DNA from: Imhoffiella purpurea
Lineage (GTDB): Bacteria > Pseudomonadota > Gammaproteobacteria > Chromatiales > Chromatiaceae
Length of the DNA stretch: 64,000 nucleotides
NCBI RefSeq assembly: GCF_000585215.1
Contig: NZ_AONC01000029.1
Span: forward strand, 62,001-126,000
Direction of reading: 5' to 3'
The first letter of the stretch is position 1. Each line of letters begins with the position of its first letter. Shown here piece after piece: positions 1 through 9,015 of this stretch. Below the pieces are notes generated by a model. The model saw only the letters and a list, made by a program, of their open reading frames with translations, had not been told where the DNA came from and did not search any database. The position numbers were made by a program, and so were the translations under genes.

Positions 1-98
1 CCGCGCTCGTTCGGTTCCAGATCGATTCCGGTCAGGGTCCGATCCCGCCAATGGATTAGGATGGTGCCGATCGGGGTGTCTAAAAGATTGGATGGCAT
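1..98 (-). CDS. N-terminus of a probable methylated-DNA--protein-cysteine methyltransferase (cut by window edge)
   Basis: The minus strand opens with ATG at 98 and reads through the window edge for 32 complete codons without a stop. The peptide begins MPSNLLDTPIGTILIHWRD and continues with TLTGIDLEPN, which resembles the N-terminal beta-sheet domain of Ogt/MGMT proteins (TPxGxLxL...LTGL pattern). A Shine-Dalgarno-like GGGAGAGG lies a few bases upstream, which supports the start. The catalytic PCHR motif would lie outside the window, so the family call rests only on N-terminal similarity and stays tentative. Confidence 0.45.
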   Translation of the reverse strand, partial: MPSNLLDTPIGTILIHWRDRTLTGIDLEPNER

Positions 99-547
99 CG
101 AACCTCTCCCTCGCAGCAGAGTGGGCGCACGCATGGGCCGCGATCGCCGAAATCGCATCGATCCGGCTATTTCGAGACGATTATAAGCCTTGCCGCAGCC
201 TTCAAAACCCATCGGATGCCGAGCACAAACCTGTGGATAAGTCTGTGAGTGATTCGCAAGCGAGGCATGAAGGATCGAATCGCGAGGATTTCATGGGGAC
301 CGAGACAGAGCATTGATGACCGGCACGAATATCTTCTATTACAGAGAGTTAAGTCAAAAAACAGGCATTCGGAAAGCCGAGGGTTTTGGCTCGTAAGACG
401 CGAACACGTCAGTCGCGGCAAGATGTGCACAACACTGCCGCCCATTCGCTCGTCAAGCGGATCCGCCGGGGATAGCCGGTCTCCGCTTCCGCTATACTCG
501 CCCGCCAGCGATCGAGTACCAAAGAACGATAGAAGGCAACGAACGAG
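99..547. other. intergenic region with one perfect DnaA-box-like nonamer
   Basis: No convincing gene lies here. The short open frames have no ribosome site and poor composition. TGTGGATAA at 232-240 is the exact complement of the DnaA box TTATCCACA. A looser version, TGTGCACAA, occurs at 424-432. The region must hold divergent promoters for the probable methyltransferase gene and for the UPF0260 gene at 548. Confidence 0.4.
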
Positions 548-982
548 ATGAGCGAAGAATTCTGGGAAACGACACCACTGGCATCCATGACGGCCGAGCA
601 GTGGGAGTCGCTCTGCGACGGTTGCGGCAAGTGCTGCCTCGAAAAATTCGAGGACGAGGAGACGGGCCGCATCGTCTACTCCCGCATCGCCTGCGCCCTG
701 CTGGATCTCGACAGCTGCCGCTGCAAGGATTACGAGGACCGCGCCCGGCGGATGCATGACTGCGTGACCCTGGTTCCGGACGTTCTGCAGACCCCGTCCT
801 GGCTGCCCGAGACCTGCGCCTATCGGCGTCTCGCCGAGGGGAAGGCGCTCCCGGACTGGCATCCGCTGCTCACAGGAGATCCACAGTCCGTCTTCGAGGC
901 CGGCCAGAGCGTGCGCGGACGCGCGATCGGACCTGAATCGGGCGAGAATCCCCTGATGAATCTGATCGACTGGGTCCGGTAA
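548..982 (+). CDS. UPF0260 (YcgN/YkgJ-type) cysteine-cluster protein
   Basis: The 144-residue protein is rich in cysteines arranged as in the YkgJ/YcgN family. An N-terminal CDGCGKCC motif at about residues 28-35 is followed by CALLDLDSCRCKDY and a later HDCVTL and ETCAYR. These cysteines probably bind zinc or an iron-sulfur cluster. The biochemical role of the family is unknown. Its length matches E. coli YcgN (about 150 aa). The ATG at 548 is preceded by a weak AAGG. It converges on trhP with only 14 bases between the stop codons. Confidence 0.85.
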   Translation: MSEEFWETTPLASMTAEQWESLCDGCGKCCLEKFEDEETGRIVYSRIACALLDLDSCRCKDYEDRARRMHDCVTLVPDVLQTPSWLPETCAYRRLAEGKALPDWHPLLTGDPQSVFEAGQSVRGRAIGPESGENPLMNLIDWVR

Positions 983-996
983 GACCCGGATCGGGC

Positions 997-2292
997 TCAG
1001 AGTACGCGCGCGAGCAACCCCATCGCGTCCGCTTGCGCCGGCAGCGGAATCCGCACCCGCCAGCCGGCACCGGGCGCGACCTCCAGGTCGCCCCCGTCCA
1101 GGTCGCGCATGCGCTCGAGCCGGAAGACGCGATTGCCCGCGGGCGCCATGATCTCGAGCTCGTCGCCCACGGCGAAGCGGTTCTTGACCTCGATCTCGGC
1201 CCATTCGCCGTCGCCCCCGATCAGGTCGCCGACGAAGAGCCGGCGCTGATTGCGCGAGGCGCCGTCGACATAGTTCTGCAGATCCATGGCGGCGGCATGC
1301 CGGCGGTAGAAGCCCTCGGTGTAGCCGCGGTTGGCGAGCCCTTCGAGATCCCGGATCAGCTCGGGCCGGAAGGACCGGCCGGCGAGCGCGTCCTCGATGG
1401 CCGCGCGATAGACCTGGGCGGTCCGGGCTGCATAGTAGTGCGACTTGGTCCGGCCCTCGATCTTGAGACAGTCGATACCCATGGCGACCAGGCGTCCGAC
1501 GTGGGCGACCGCCTGCAGGTCGCGCGAGTTCATGATATAGGTGCCGTTCTCGTCCTCGAACACCGGCAGGTACTCGCCGGGACGTTTGGCCTCCTCCAGC
1601 AGATAGACCTCGTCAGCGGCCGGATGACGCCCGGAACCGGAGTCGCCGGACACGGGCGCGGCGCCGGCCAGACGGTAGTCCCAGCGGCAGGCGTTGGTGC
1701 AGGACCCCTGGTTGGCGTCGCGGTGGTTGAAATACCCGGAGAGCAGACAGCGCCCCGAATAGGCGACGCAGAGCGCGCCATGGACGAAGACCTCCAGCTC
1801 CATGTCCGGACAGGCGTCGCGGATCTGATCGATCTCGTCGAGCGAGAGCTCGCGCGAGAGGATGACCCGGCTCAGTCCCTGCCGCTCCCAGAAACGGACC
1901 GAGGCGGCATTGACCGTGTTGGCCTGGACCGAGAGATGGATCGCCATCTCGGGCCAGCGCTCGCGTACCAGCAGGATGAGCCCGGGGTCGGCCATGATGA
2001 GCGCGTCCGGACCGAGCGCGACGATGGGCTCCATGTCGTCGAGAAAGGTGCGCAGCTTGGCCCCGTGCGGCATGAGGTTGGCGGCCAGATAGAAGCGCCG
2101 GCCCTGGTCGTGGGCCTCGGCGATCCCGACCCCGAGGTTCTCCAGATCGAAGTCGTTGTTGCGCACCCGCAGGCTGTAGCGCGGCAGCCCGGCATAGACG
2201 GCGTCGGCGCCGTAGGCGAAGGCGTAGCGCATGTTGCGCAGGGTTCCGGCCGGAGACAGCAGCTCCGGCCGGCACTCGGGGGTCGTCGTCAA
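997..2292 (-). CDS. trhP: peptidase U32-family tRNA 5-hydroxyuridine synthesis protein (TrhP/YegQ type)
   Basis: The 431-residue protein carries the full U32 signature EVFVHGALCVAYSGRCLLS at roughly residues 160-180, a typical GAD-x-VYAG start (LSPAGTLRNMRYAFAYGADAVYAG region), CxNxCRWDY cysteines and the KIEGRTK segment. The E. coli homologue YegQ (TrhP) helps form 5-hydroxyuridine at tRNA position 34. The likely start is TTG at 2292: its first two bases lie inside the TGA of the upstream lipoprotein gene, and an AGGTGG ribosome site sits 7 bases before it. This suggests translational coupling. A longer upstream frame exists, but it overlaps the lipoprotein gene and looks non-coding. The C terminus (about residues 350-431) is the usual beta-barrel tail. 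Confidence 0.85.
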   Translation of the reverse strand: MTTTPECRPELLSPAGTLRNMRYAFAYGADAVYAGLPRYSLRVRNNDFDLENLGVGIAEAHDQGRRFYLAANLMPHGAKLRTFLDDMEPIVALGPDALIMADPGLILLVRERWPEMAIHLSVQANTVNAASVRFWERQGLSRVILSRELSLDEIDQIRDACPDMELEVFVHGALCVAYSGRCLLSGYFNHRDANQGSCTNACRWDYRLAGAAPVSGDSGSGRHPAADEVYLLEEAKRPGEYLPVFEDENGTYIMNSRDLQAVAHVGRLVAMGIDCLKIEGRTKSHYYAARTAQVYRAAIEDALAGRSFRPELIRDLEGLANRGYTEGFYRRHAAAMDLQNYVDGASRNQRRLFVGDLIGGDGEWAEIEVKNRFAVGDELEIMAPAGNRVFRLERMRDLDGGDLEVAPGAGWRVRIPLPAQADAMGLLARVL

Positions 2293-3533
2293 TGCAATTC
2301 CACCTGCAGATTCAATCGCTGGTCGCCGCCGACCAGCCGCTGGCGCAAGACCTCGACCGGCAGACGATCGCCCGGCTCGGCGTCGATCAGGGCGATCCGG
2401 ATGTCGGCATAGCTGGCGATCGGCTGCCCGCCGATGCTCAGGATGCGGTCGTTCTCCTCCATGCCGGCCGCCTTGGCCCCGCTGCCCTCGCCGAATCCGG
2501 CGACCCGGACGCCCTCGCCCGGATCCGCGTCGTCGAGCCGGATGCCGAGCAGACCGGACGGCGGCAGCTCGACGGCGGGCGGATAGAGGAAATAGTCCGC
2601 ATCCGCCGGGTCCAGGGTGCGGTTGCTGCCGCTCAGCACGATCGCCGAGGGTACCTGGACGCGGCGCAGCAGCCGCTTGGGGATGCCCTGCCCCGACTCC
2701 AGATGGCCGACGCCGGCCAGGACCACCAGGGTGCGGTCCGGATGCGCCTTCAGATAGTCGGCGGCACGCTCGGCCATGCCCTCGTCCCACAGCAGCTGCA
2801 CCTCGAGGAAGTGCTCGAAGTTGCGCTGTTCGGAGACCGGATGATGCTCGAAGACGCGGCGCAGACGCGCGCGATAGGCTGGATCCTCGCGGTCGATCTC
2901 GGACGGAATCGATCGGCGCTCCGCCGCGTCGAGACCCGCGATGCCGACCTCGCCGACCTTGCGGGTCAGCTCGGCGGGCAGATTGAGCGCGATCAGCGGC
3001 AGACCCTGTTCCCGCGCATAGCGCAGAATGGGACGATAGAGCCGATAGTCGTAGCGCCAGCGGTCGAAATACTGGGTCCGGCGCAGCAGCTCGAGCTCGT
3101 CGATCCTGCCCGCCACATAGTCGTCCAGGGGCTGCTGGTAGGGCTGCTGGAAGAACTCCATGCCGATCGCGAGAGTCTTACCCTTGGCGACCAGCCCCTG
3201 GATGATCGCCAGCTGGTTCAGATGATCCTCGTAGCGGTCGTGACTCTCGCCGACGAAGATCAGGCGCCGATCGGCGAGACGATCGATCAGCCAGCCCATG
3301 TCGGAGATCCGGGCCGACTCGACCACTTGGGTGCGATTGCCCGCGAGTGCGTCCGCGGACGCCGGCTGATCGGCCATGCTCGTCGAGCAGGCCACGCCAC
3401 CGAGACCGAACAACGAAGCCACGAGGGCCAAGACCGAATGTCGTTTGTCAAACACGCGCTCCCCCAGCCGCCCTGACGGATGACGGCCCTTGGTTGCGGC
3501 ACCCGCGGGCGCCGATTCTTGAATCAGACTCAT
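2289..3533 (-). CDS. ChaN-family haem-binding-like lipoprotein with C-terminal PDZ domain
   Basis: The 414-residue product has an N-terminal hydrophobic segment ending in a lipobox (LFGLGGVAC, Cys near residue 49), so it is probably an outer- or inner-membrane lipoprotein. The middle (about 75-290) is a ChaN/Cofac_haem_bdg domain, with the family marks FVGESHDRYEDHLNQL, GMEFFQQPYQQPLDDY and LAGVGHLESGQGIP. Residues about 315-410 form a PDZ domain (LLGIRL..GVRVAGFGEGSGAKAAGMEENDRILSIGGQ). ChaN binds haem dimers and is linked to iron uptake. The added PDZ suggests a partner-binding or protease-linked role, which is inference. The start is uncertain because the signal begins about 28 residues in. 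It is transcribed divergently from the M1 peptidase, 30 bases away. Confidence 0.8.
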   Translation of the reverse strand: MSLIQESAPAGAATKGRHPSGRLGERVFDKRHSVLALVASLFGLGGVACSTSMADQPASADALAGNRTQVVESARISDMGWLIDRLADRRLIFVGESHDRYEDHLNQLAIIQGLVAKGKTLAIGMEFFQQPYQQPLDDYVAGRIDELELLRRTQYFDRWRYDYRLYRPILRYAREQGLPLIALNLPAELTRKVGEVGIAGLDAAERRSIPSEIDREDPAYRARLRRVFEHHPVSEQRNFEHFLEVQLLWDEGMAERAADYLKAHPDRTLVVLAGVGHLESGQGIPKRLLRRVQVPSAIVLSGSNRTLDPADADYFLYPPAVELPPSGLLGIRLDDADPGEGVRVAGFGEGSGAKAAGMEENDRILSIGGQPIASYADIRIALIDAEPGDRLPVEVLRQRLVGGDQRLNLQVELH

Positions 3534-3563
3534 CCCTCGACCAGCGATTCCGGATAGAGATCC

Positions 3564-5642
3564 ATGTCACCGATCAGTATTCCCCTCCCCTCGCTCGCGC
3601 GCCTGGTGCTTCTGCTCGTCCTGCCCTTGACGGCGCTGGCCGATCCGCCCCTCATCGGCCATCGGCTGAGCGTCGGCATCGACCCGGACACGGGCTCCAT
3701 CGCGGTCCAGGACCGAATCCGCTTCCCGGACGACCGGACCGAATGGCCGATCCTGCTGCACTCCGGACTGGATCCGCGCGTCGAATCGGGAGACGCCGAG
3801 CTGGTCCCGAACGGCCGCTGGCATCACCTGGATCGCTACCTGCTGCAGCTCGGCGAGACCGGACCGGTCACTCTAACCTATGGTGGCATCATCCGGCACG
3901 ACCTGGAGTCGATCGACGCCGGCATGGGACGCTCACGCCAGGCCTCGCCGGGCACCATCCAGCCGGACGGCGTCTTCCTCGACGGTTTCAGCGCCTGGTA
4001 TCCGCGGGTTCCGGACGCGCTCCAAGCCTTCGAGATCGACGTCCGGCTGCCCGAGGGCTGGATCGCCGTCTCCCAGGGCGAGGGGCCGGGCGATCCGGCG
4101 AACGGGCATTCGCGCTGGCGCGAGGACCATCCCCAGGACGACATCTATCTGGTCGCGGCCCCCTTCGATCTCTATCGCGCGGACGCGGACGGCATCGAGG
4201 CCCAGGTCTATCTGCGCCGGCCCGACCCCGAGCTGGCCGAGCGCTATCTGGAGGCGACCCGGCGTTATCTGCGCCTCTATTCGGACATGATCGGCCCCTA
4301 CCCCTACACCAAGTTCGCCCTGGTCGAGAACTTCTGGGAAAGCGGCTACGGCATGCCCTCCTTCACCCTGCTCGGCCCCAGGGTCATCCGCCTGCCCTTC
4401 ATCATCCACACATCCTATCCCCACGAGATCCTGCACAACTGGTGGGGCAACGGTGTCTACGTCGACGACGACTCCGGCAACTGGAGCGAGGGCATCACCA
4501 ACTATCTGGCCGATTACTGGCTGAAGGAACGCGAGGGCCGGGGGGTCGAACAGCGCCGCGACATGCTCAAGGACTATGGCGACTATGTCCGAACCGGCAA
4601 GGACTTCCCGCTGACCGAATTCCGCGCCAAGCACGGATCCGCCTCGCAGGCGATCGGTTACAACAAGGGCGCCATGTTCTTCCACATGCTGAGACGCCGA
4701 CTGGGCGACGATGTCTTCAGAGAAGGTCTGCGCCGCTTCTATGCCGACAACCGTTTTCGCGCCGCCGGCTTCGCCGACTGGCGAAGCGCATTCGAGTCGG
4801 TCAGCGGACAGGATCTAGGCAAGTTCTTCGACGCCTGGACCCGACGTTCCGGCGCACCCCGGCTGACCCTGTCCAATGTCCAGAGCATGCAGACGAAGGA
4901 GGGTTTCCAGGTCACGGGAACCGTCCGCCAGGACCAGACCGAGCCACCCTTCCCGCTACTGATCCCAGTCCGGATCGATCTGAGGGAAGGACCACCGATT
5001 CACATGAATCTCAGGGGCGACGGCCGCGAGACCCACTTCACCGCCAAGCTGGATTCGGCACCGACCCAGGTCGCGGTCGACCCCGAGTTCGATCTCTTCC
5101 GCCAGCTGCTGCCGGGCGAAACGCCGGTGACCCTCAGCAACCTCTTAGGGACCGACCGGGGCATCATCGTCCTGCCGGCTCGTGCACCGCAGACGCTGAT
5201 GCGGGGATATCGCCGGCTCGCCGAGGCATGGAAGGACACCCAATCCAAGTGGGAGATTCGCAGCGACGCCGAACTCTCCGGGCTACCGAAGGAAGGGGCC
5301 GTGCTGCTACTCGGCTGGGAGAACGCCTTGATCGGCGAGTTCGCCGCCGGATCGGAGGGATTCGCGCTGGATCCGTCGCAGCGCCAGCTGAAACTCGCCG
5401 ATACTCGCCCCCATCCGGACGGCGAAAGCCTGGTGCTGACCCGCCGCTCAGGGAACCGCCCCCTGGCCTGGCTGGCGACCGCCACACCGGAGGCACTGCC
5501 GGCCCTGGCGCGCAAGGTTCCGCACTACGGCCGCTACAGCTACCTGCTGTTCTCCGGACCCGAGGCGACCAACCGACTCAAGGGCCAATGGCCGTCGGGC
5601 GATTCGGCGCTCGTCCATCGCTTCGAGCCGGATCGACCATAG
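3564..5642 (+). CDS. secreted M1-family metallopeptidase
   Basis: This is a 692-residue protein with a clear Sec signal peptide (hydrophobic residues about 10-25, cleavage after TALA). The zinc site is HEILH at residues 287-291 followed by NWSEG with the third ligand Glu309, the HExxH-x17-E spacing seen in bacterial M1 relatives of the GNWSEGLT type. The usual GxMEN aminopeptidase motif is replaced by ESGYGMPSF at about 260, so the substrate may differ from classical aminopeptidases. The N-terminal third is beta-rich, as expected for M1. The C-terminal 200 residues are not recognisable. It probably acts in the periplasm. It is divergent from the ChaN-like lipoprotein gene and has no obvious operon partner. 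Confidence 0.8.
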   Translation: MSPISIPLPSLARLVLLLVLPLTALADPPLIGHRLSVGIDPDTGSIAVQDRIRFPDDRTEWPILLHSGLDPRVESGDAELVPNGRWHHLDRYLLQLGETGPVTLTYGGIIRHDLESIDAGMGRSRQASPGTIQPDGVFLDGFSAWYPRVPDALQAFEIDVRLPEGWIAVSQGEGPGDPANGHSRWREDHPQDDIYLVAAPFDLYRADADGIEAQVYLRRPDPELAERYLEATRRYLRLYSDMIGPYPYTKFALVENFWESGYGMPSFTLLGPRVIRLPFIIHTSYPHEILHNWWGNGVYVDDDSGNWSEGITNYLADYWLKEREGRGVEQRRDMLKDYGDYVRTGKDFPLTEFRAKHGSASQAIGYNKGAMFFHMLRRRLGDDVFREGLRRFYADNRFRAAGFADWRSAFESVSGQDLGKFFDAWTRRSGAPRLTLSNVQSMQTKEGFQVTGTVRQDQTEPPFPLLIPVRIDLREGPPIHMNLRGDGRETHFTAKLDSAPTQVAVDPEFDLFRQLLPGETPVTLSNLLGTDRGIIVLPARAPQTLMRGYRRLAEAWKDTQSKWEIRSDAELSGLPKEGAVLLLGWENALIGEFAAGSEGFALDPSQRQLKLADTRPHPDGESLVLTRRSGNRPLAWLATATPEALPALARKVPHYGRYSYLLFSGPEATNRLKGQWPSGDSALVHRFEPDRP

Positions 5643-5903
5643 CTGGTGAGGCGCGGCCCGACAAGGCTCGCGACCGGCGGCATCGCACTCGACGCGGGGC
5701 GCGAAACATCCTGTCCTGACTCACGCCTCTTGGCCAAAAAGCGCGGCGCATCACAGCCCGCCCATCTATTCTGATACAGATAGGGCTGGCTGCGACCGGT
5801 CTAGCGCCCTTCGACGACGGAACCTTGAACCCGATACTATCTGAGTCTAAATATTCCGACTCGCCTCACACAATCGTTAGTCACAGCTGAGAATTACCGA
5901 ACA

Positions 5904-6557
5904 ATGACTCAATTCGATGCGAACTGTCGCCAGGCGCTCGAACAGATCGCCGAAATCAAACGGGTGCTCGTATCGGTCGAGCATGCCTTGAGCGGCGACC
6001 AGGGGAAGACGATCCTATGCACGAGCGCGACCGCTGGCGAGGGAAAGAGCCTGATCAGCGCCTCGCTCGCCACGACCGCCGCACAGATGGGAAACTCACG
6101 CGTCATCCTGCTCGATCTCAATTGGTATCAGCCGGCGATACACGGCTTCTTCGGACTGGAGCCGATCCATCCGATGGAGAAGATCCAGCGGACCGACCTC
6201 AGGGATCTGACATCGAGGCCGGAAGGCTATGACCTGGACGTCCTGCTCGCCCCAACCGACCATGGAGACCATGCGCGCACAGGCAGCGACCTGCTCCTCA
6301 TCGGGGGGCAGCTCATCGATCAGGCAAGGGATCGGTATGACTTGGTGCTGATCGACGCTGGTTCCATCTTCCCGACCAATCGAATGATGATGGACCCCGT
6401 CATGCTGGCACGCATGGTGGATGGAGTGGCGCTGGTCGTGATGAAGGGCGAGACCCCACGACAGGCCGTGAAGAAGGCCTATATGTCATTGGAGATCGCC
6501 GGCGTCGATGTCCTGGGCGTGGTCACCAATCAGCGGAAGAGATCTCAGAGCAGCTGA
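5904..6557 (+). CDS. CpsD/CapB-like P-loop ATPase of exopolysaccharide assembly (no tyrosine tail)
   Basis: The 217-residue cytoplasmic protein has a ParA/BY-kinase fold. The Walker A is TSATAGEGKSLIS at about 42-54, Walker A' is VILLDLNWYQP at about 71-81 and Walker B is YDLVLIDAGS at about 149-158. It resembles the kinase half of bacterial tyrosine autokinases. However, the A' motif has LDLNW where kinases carry D-x-D-x-R, and there is no C-terminal tyrosine cluster. It may therefore be an ATP-dependent switch rather than a kinase. It leads a three-gene cassette with a Wzz-like protein (6700) and a secreted repeat protein (7510). The AT-rich 260 bases before it probably hold the promoter. 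Confidence 0.75.
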   Translation: MTQFDANCRQALEQIAEIKRVLVSVEHALSGDQGKTILCTSATAGEGKSLISASLATTAAQMGNSRVILLDLNWYQPAIHGFFGLEPIHPMEKIQRTDLRDLTSRPEGYDLDVLLAPTDHGDHARTGSDLLLIGGQLIDQARDRYDLVLIDAGSIFPTNRMMMDPVMLARMVDGVALVVMKGETPRQAVKKAYMSLEIAGVDVLGVVTNQRKRSQSS

Positions 6558-6699
6558 CTGGGCGAACCTGGCGTAAGAACTGAGCCATTCCTAATGGATG
6601 CCATGAGACCCATGAGCCGCTCCGACGGCGGCACGACCCATCGAGAGCGCCGCGCCGACAGAGTTCTTCCATACCGCGCGAACGCAGGAAAATGACGAT

Positions 6700-7506
6700 A
6701 TGCATTTCTATTTCACACGCCTCCTGAATGCCCTGAAGACACATGGGAGCTGGCTATTCCTGGCACTGATTCCACTGGCCGTCTATCTGGTCGCCTCGCC
6801 ACTGTTCGACCGCACCGCCACCGTGGCGCGTACATTCTCATATTCGGGAAACGTCCTCGTGGCGAAGAATCCGGTATCCTCGGTCGATCTCGAGGACCTG
6901 ATCGCCAAGCCCGATCTCCTCTTTCAGGAGGGGTTCGCCCTCACGGACCTATCGCGGCAGGGCGCACTCCTGCAAGACGCTGGCTACAGGATCCATGACA
7001 TCATGGATCTTCGCCGGCTCGTGTATCGCTCGCTGACGCTCTCGAAGACCGGCGATTCGGAGCTGAGACTCGCCTATGAAGGTCCTCGAGAACCCCTTGG
7101 GCGTCACCTGGTGGATTATTACAGCGAACGACTCCTGGCCCGGTTCAACGAGGCATTGCAGCATGCCAAGCAGCAACCCGGCGTCACGGCGCCGAGTCTT
7201 GAGATGGGCACGCTCAAGGTCAGCTCTCGCCCGGTGCTGTGGCGCCCCGAACGACTGCCGCCCGCATTGTGGATATTGGCACTCTCGCTGCTGGCTATGA
7301 CGGTCATCATCGCGGCCCGCGAATTCTCCGACCCCTCGTTCCGATCCGAACGCCAAATCGCCCGTTATCTCGGACTGCCCATACTGGGCACCATTCCCGA
7401 CGCAGCCCCCCTGGCCAAACGGCTCAATCATCAGACCGATATGCGATCCCCCCCGAACGGCACGACCGGAGCATCCAGTCAAACGGCCGGCTCCGATGGA
7501 GTATGA
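6700..7506 (+). CDS. Wzz/GumC-like polysaccharide chain-length determinant protein
   Basis: The 268-residue inner-membrane protein has the polysaccharide co-polymerase layout. TM1 is at about residues 17-37 (LFLALIPLAVYLVASPLF), followed by a periplasmic domain of about 150 residues. TM2 is at about 191-209 (LWILALSLLAMTVIIAA), followed by a short cytoplasmic tail with ARYLGLPILGTIPD, the linker seen between Wzc TM2 and its kinase domain. The kinase itself is the separate upstream gene at 5904. The periplasmic domain is shorter than in full-length Wzc/GumC. The pair presumably controls length or export of an extracellular polysaccharide, but no glycosyltransferase genes lie next to it. Confidence 0.7.
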   Translation: MHFYFTRLLNALKTHGSWLFLALIPLAVYLVASPLFDRTATVARTFSYSGNVLVAKNPVSSVDLEDLIAKPDLLFQEGFALTDLSRQGALLQDAGYRIHDIMDLRRLVYRSLTLSKTGDSELRLAYEGPREPLGRHLVDYYSERLLARFNEALQHAKQQPGVTAPSLEMGTLKVSSRPVLWRPERLPPALWILALSLLAMTVIIAAREFSDPSFRSERQIARYLGLPILGTIPDAAPLAKRLNHQTDMRSPPNGTTGASSQTAGSDGV

Positions 7507-7509
7507 AAG

Positions 7510-8979
7510 ATGAAGATTCACGCGCATCGTCCACCTCGGGCCATTGTCATCGCCACCGCCTTCTTTAGCACCTCGGCCCTCGCGAGCGAGGCCGGTTCCA
7601 TCGTCCTCGAGTGGGACCCCGTCAATGACGCAAGGGTGAATTACTACGAGATCTATTACGGCACGCAAACGGGCGACTATGTCGACCCTCCCATCGAGAT
7701 CGACAAGAGCCAGACCAGCTATACCTTCTCGCCACCGGATCCCAGCCAGATCTATTATTTCGCCGTGAAGGCCTCGGACGGCCATCTCGAGGCATCGGAC
7801 TTCTCGAACGAGATCACCTCGGGTGAATTCCGCTACGTTCTTGGCGCCAAAGCGGGCGTCGGCGAGCAGAATTGGATCGAGGTCGACAACAGGAACCAGG
7901 AGTTCGAACGAACCCTGTCCGTCGGCGCCCAGGGCACGCTACAGAGCGAGGGAGATTCGCGAATCGCAGTCGGCGATATCGACGGAGACGGCCGCGACGA
8001 GGTCGTCATCGGCCATGCCGCCCGGAATGACGGCGCACCATTGGATGGGGTCTTCCAGGTTCTGGACGACGACTTCTCCGTCCTGACCTGGGGGAACGTC
8101 TCCTGGCCCGAATACAACGCCGCCAACGGCGAGACCTATCCGGCGATCGGAGACATCGACGGGGACGGGCGCGACGAGATCGTCATCGGCCTCGGAACCG
8201 GCGGCATGGGCATGATCGAGATCTTCGGCTACGCCAACGGCGCCTTGGCCTCGCTCGGCTGGACCTCGGTGGAATGGCCGGATTATTTCGAGGCCGGAGG
8301 CAAGACCTTTCCCGCGCTTGGCGACATCGACGGCGATGGCCGCGCCGATCTGGTCGTCGGGTTCAGCAAAATCGAAAACACCCCAGGCATGCTGCCTGGA
8401 GGCACATTCGTCGTCCAAATGGGACTCATGCTGGAGCAGAAACTAAATGACACGAGCCTCTCCACTCAAGGCACGATCGAGGGCCAATATCTCCGGTCTA
8501 CGAACAGTGTCGACGGCAACCTGACCTGGGGCTCCTATGCGTCCTTGATCGGCGAGACCCGACCGGCACTCGGCGACGTCGACGGCGACGGCCGGGACGA
8601 GATCATCATCGGGCTCGCGCCTGCCGGGGACGGTCTGGTGGAGATATTCGACTATCGATCCGGCACGCTCGTCTCCAGCGGACTCGTCGCCGGAATCGAC
8701 CTGCCCGAATACAGACTCGTCAATGGCGAGACCCGTCCGGCGGCCGGCGATATCGATCTCGACGGCAGAGACGAGATCCTCATCGGCATGGGAACCGGAA
8801 GCTACGGAATCGTCGGTCTCGTGGAGGATGCCGAGCAGGGCTTCGTCCCTCTGGATGAGTTCCAGAGCTATTCATTCTCCGAGGGTCAGGAGGATGCGGG
8901 ATTCTGGCCGGTAATCAAGAGCGAGCGCGAGCATTCCGTGCAGAACGCGACGACGCCCGCCCCGACACTCGGGCAGTAG
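7510..8979 (+). CDS. secreted fibronectin-III plus FG-GAP/VCBS repeat protein
   Basis: This is a 489-residue exported protein. A signal peptide ends near residue 25 (STSALA). Residues about 28-105 form a fibronectin type III domain (IVLEWDPVNDARVNYYEIYYG ... YYFAVKASDG). After that come five FG-GAP repeats with calcium-loop motifs of the GDIDGDGRDEhhIG type, starting near nucleotides 7972, 8149, 8320, 8572 and 8746. Such repeats build integrin-like beta-propellers that bind calcium and mediate adhesion or matrix binding. It starts 3 bases after the Wzz-like gene, so it is co-expressed with it. A role in holding or modifying the polysaccharide at the cell surface is inferred from context. Confidence 0.75.
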   Translation: MKIHAHRPPRAIVIATAFFSTSALASEAGSIVLEWDPVNDARVNYYEIYYGTQTGDYVDPPIEIDKSQTSYTFSPPDPSQIYYFAVKASDGHLEASDFSNEITSGEFRYVLGAKAGVGEQNWIEVDNRNQEFERTLSVGAQGTLQSEGDSRIAVGDIDGDGRDEVVIGHAARNDGAPLDGVFQVLDDDFSVLTWGNVSWPEYNAANGETYPAIGDIDGDGRDEIVIGLGTGGMGMIEIFGYANGALASLGWTSVEWPDYFEAGGKTFPALGDIDGDGRADLVVGFSKIENTPGMLPGGTFVVQMGLMLEQKLNDTSLSTQGTIEGQYLRSTNSVDGNLTWGSYASLIGETRPALGDVDGDGRDEIIIGLAPAGDGLVEIFDYRSGTLVSSGLVAGIDLPEYRLVNGETRPAAGDIDLDGRDEILIGMGTGSYGIVGLVEDAEQGFVPLDEFQSYSFSEGQEDAGFWPVIKSEREHSVQNATTPAPTLGQ

Positions 8980-9015
8980 CGCTTCTCCCAGCCCCTTTCC
9001 GCTCAACGACGCCGA

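Noticed and set aside
232-240. Perfect DnaA box, possible replication origin
   Set aside because: Only one perfect box, no AT-rich unwinding element, and none of the usual origin genes nearby.
92-316. 74-codon open frame on the plus strand near the left edge
   Set aside because: No ribosome site, no recognisable sequence, and it overlaps the start region of the divergent methyltransferase-like gene.
5821-5856. TTGAAC-N17-TAAATA promoter before the CpsD-like gene
   Set aside because: Both boxes match the consensus poorly, so it was not listed as a feature. The AT-rich context makes a promoter in this gap likely but unplaced.
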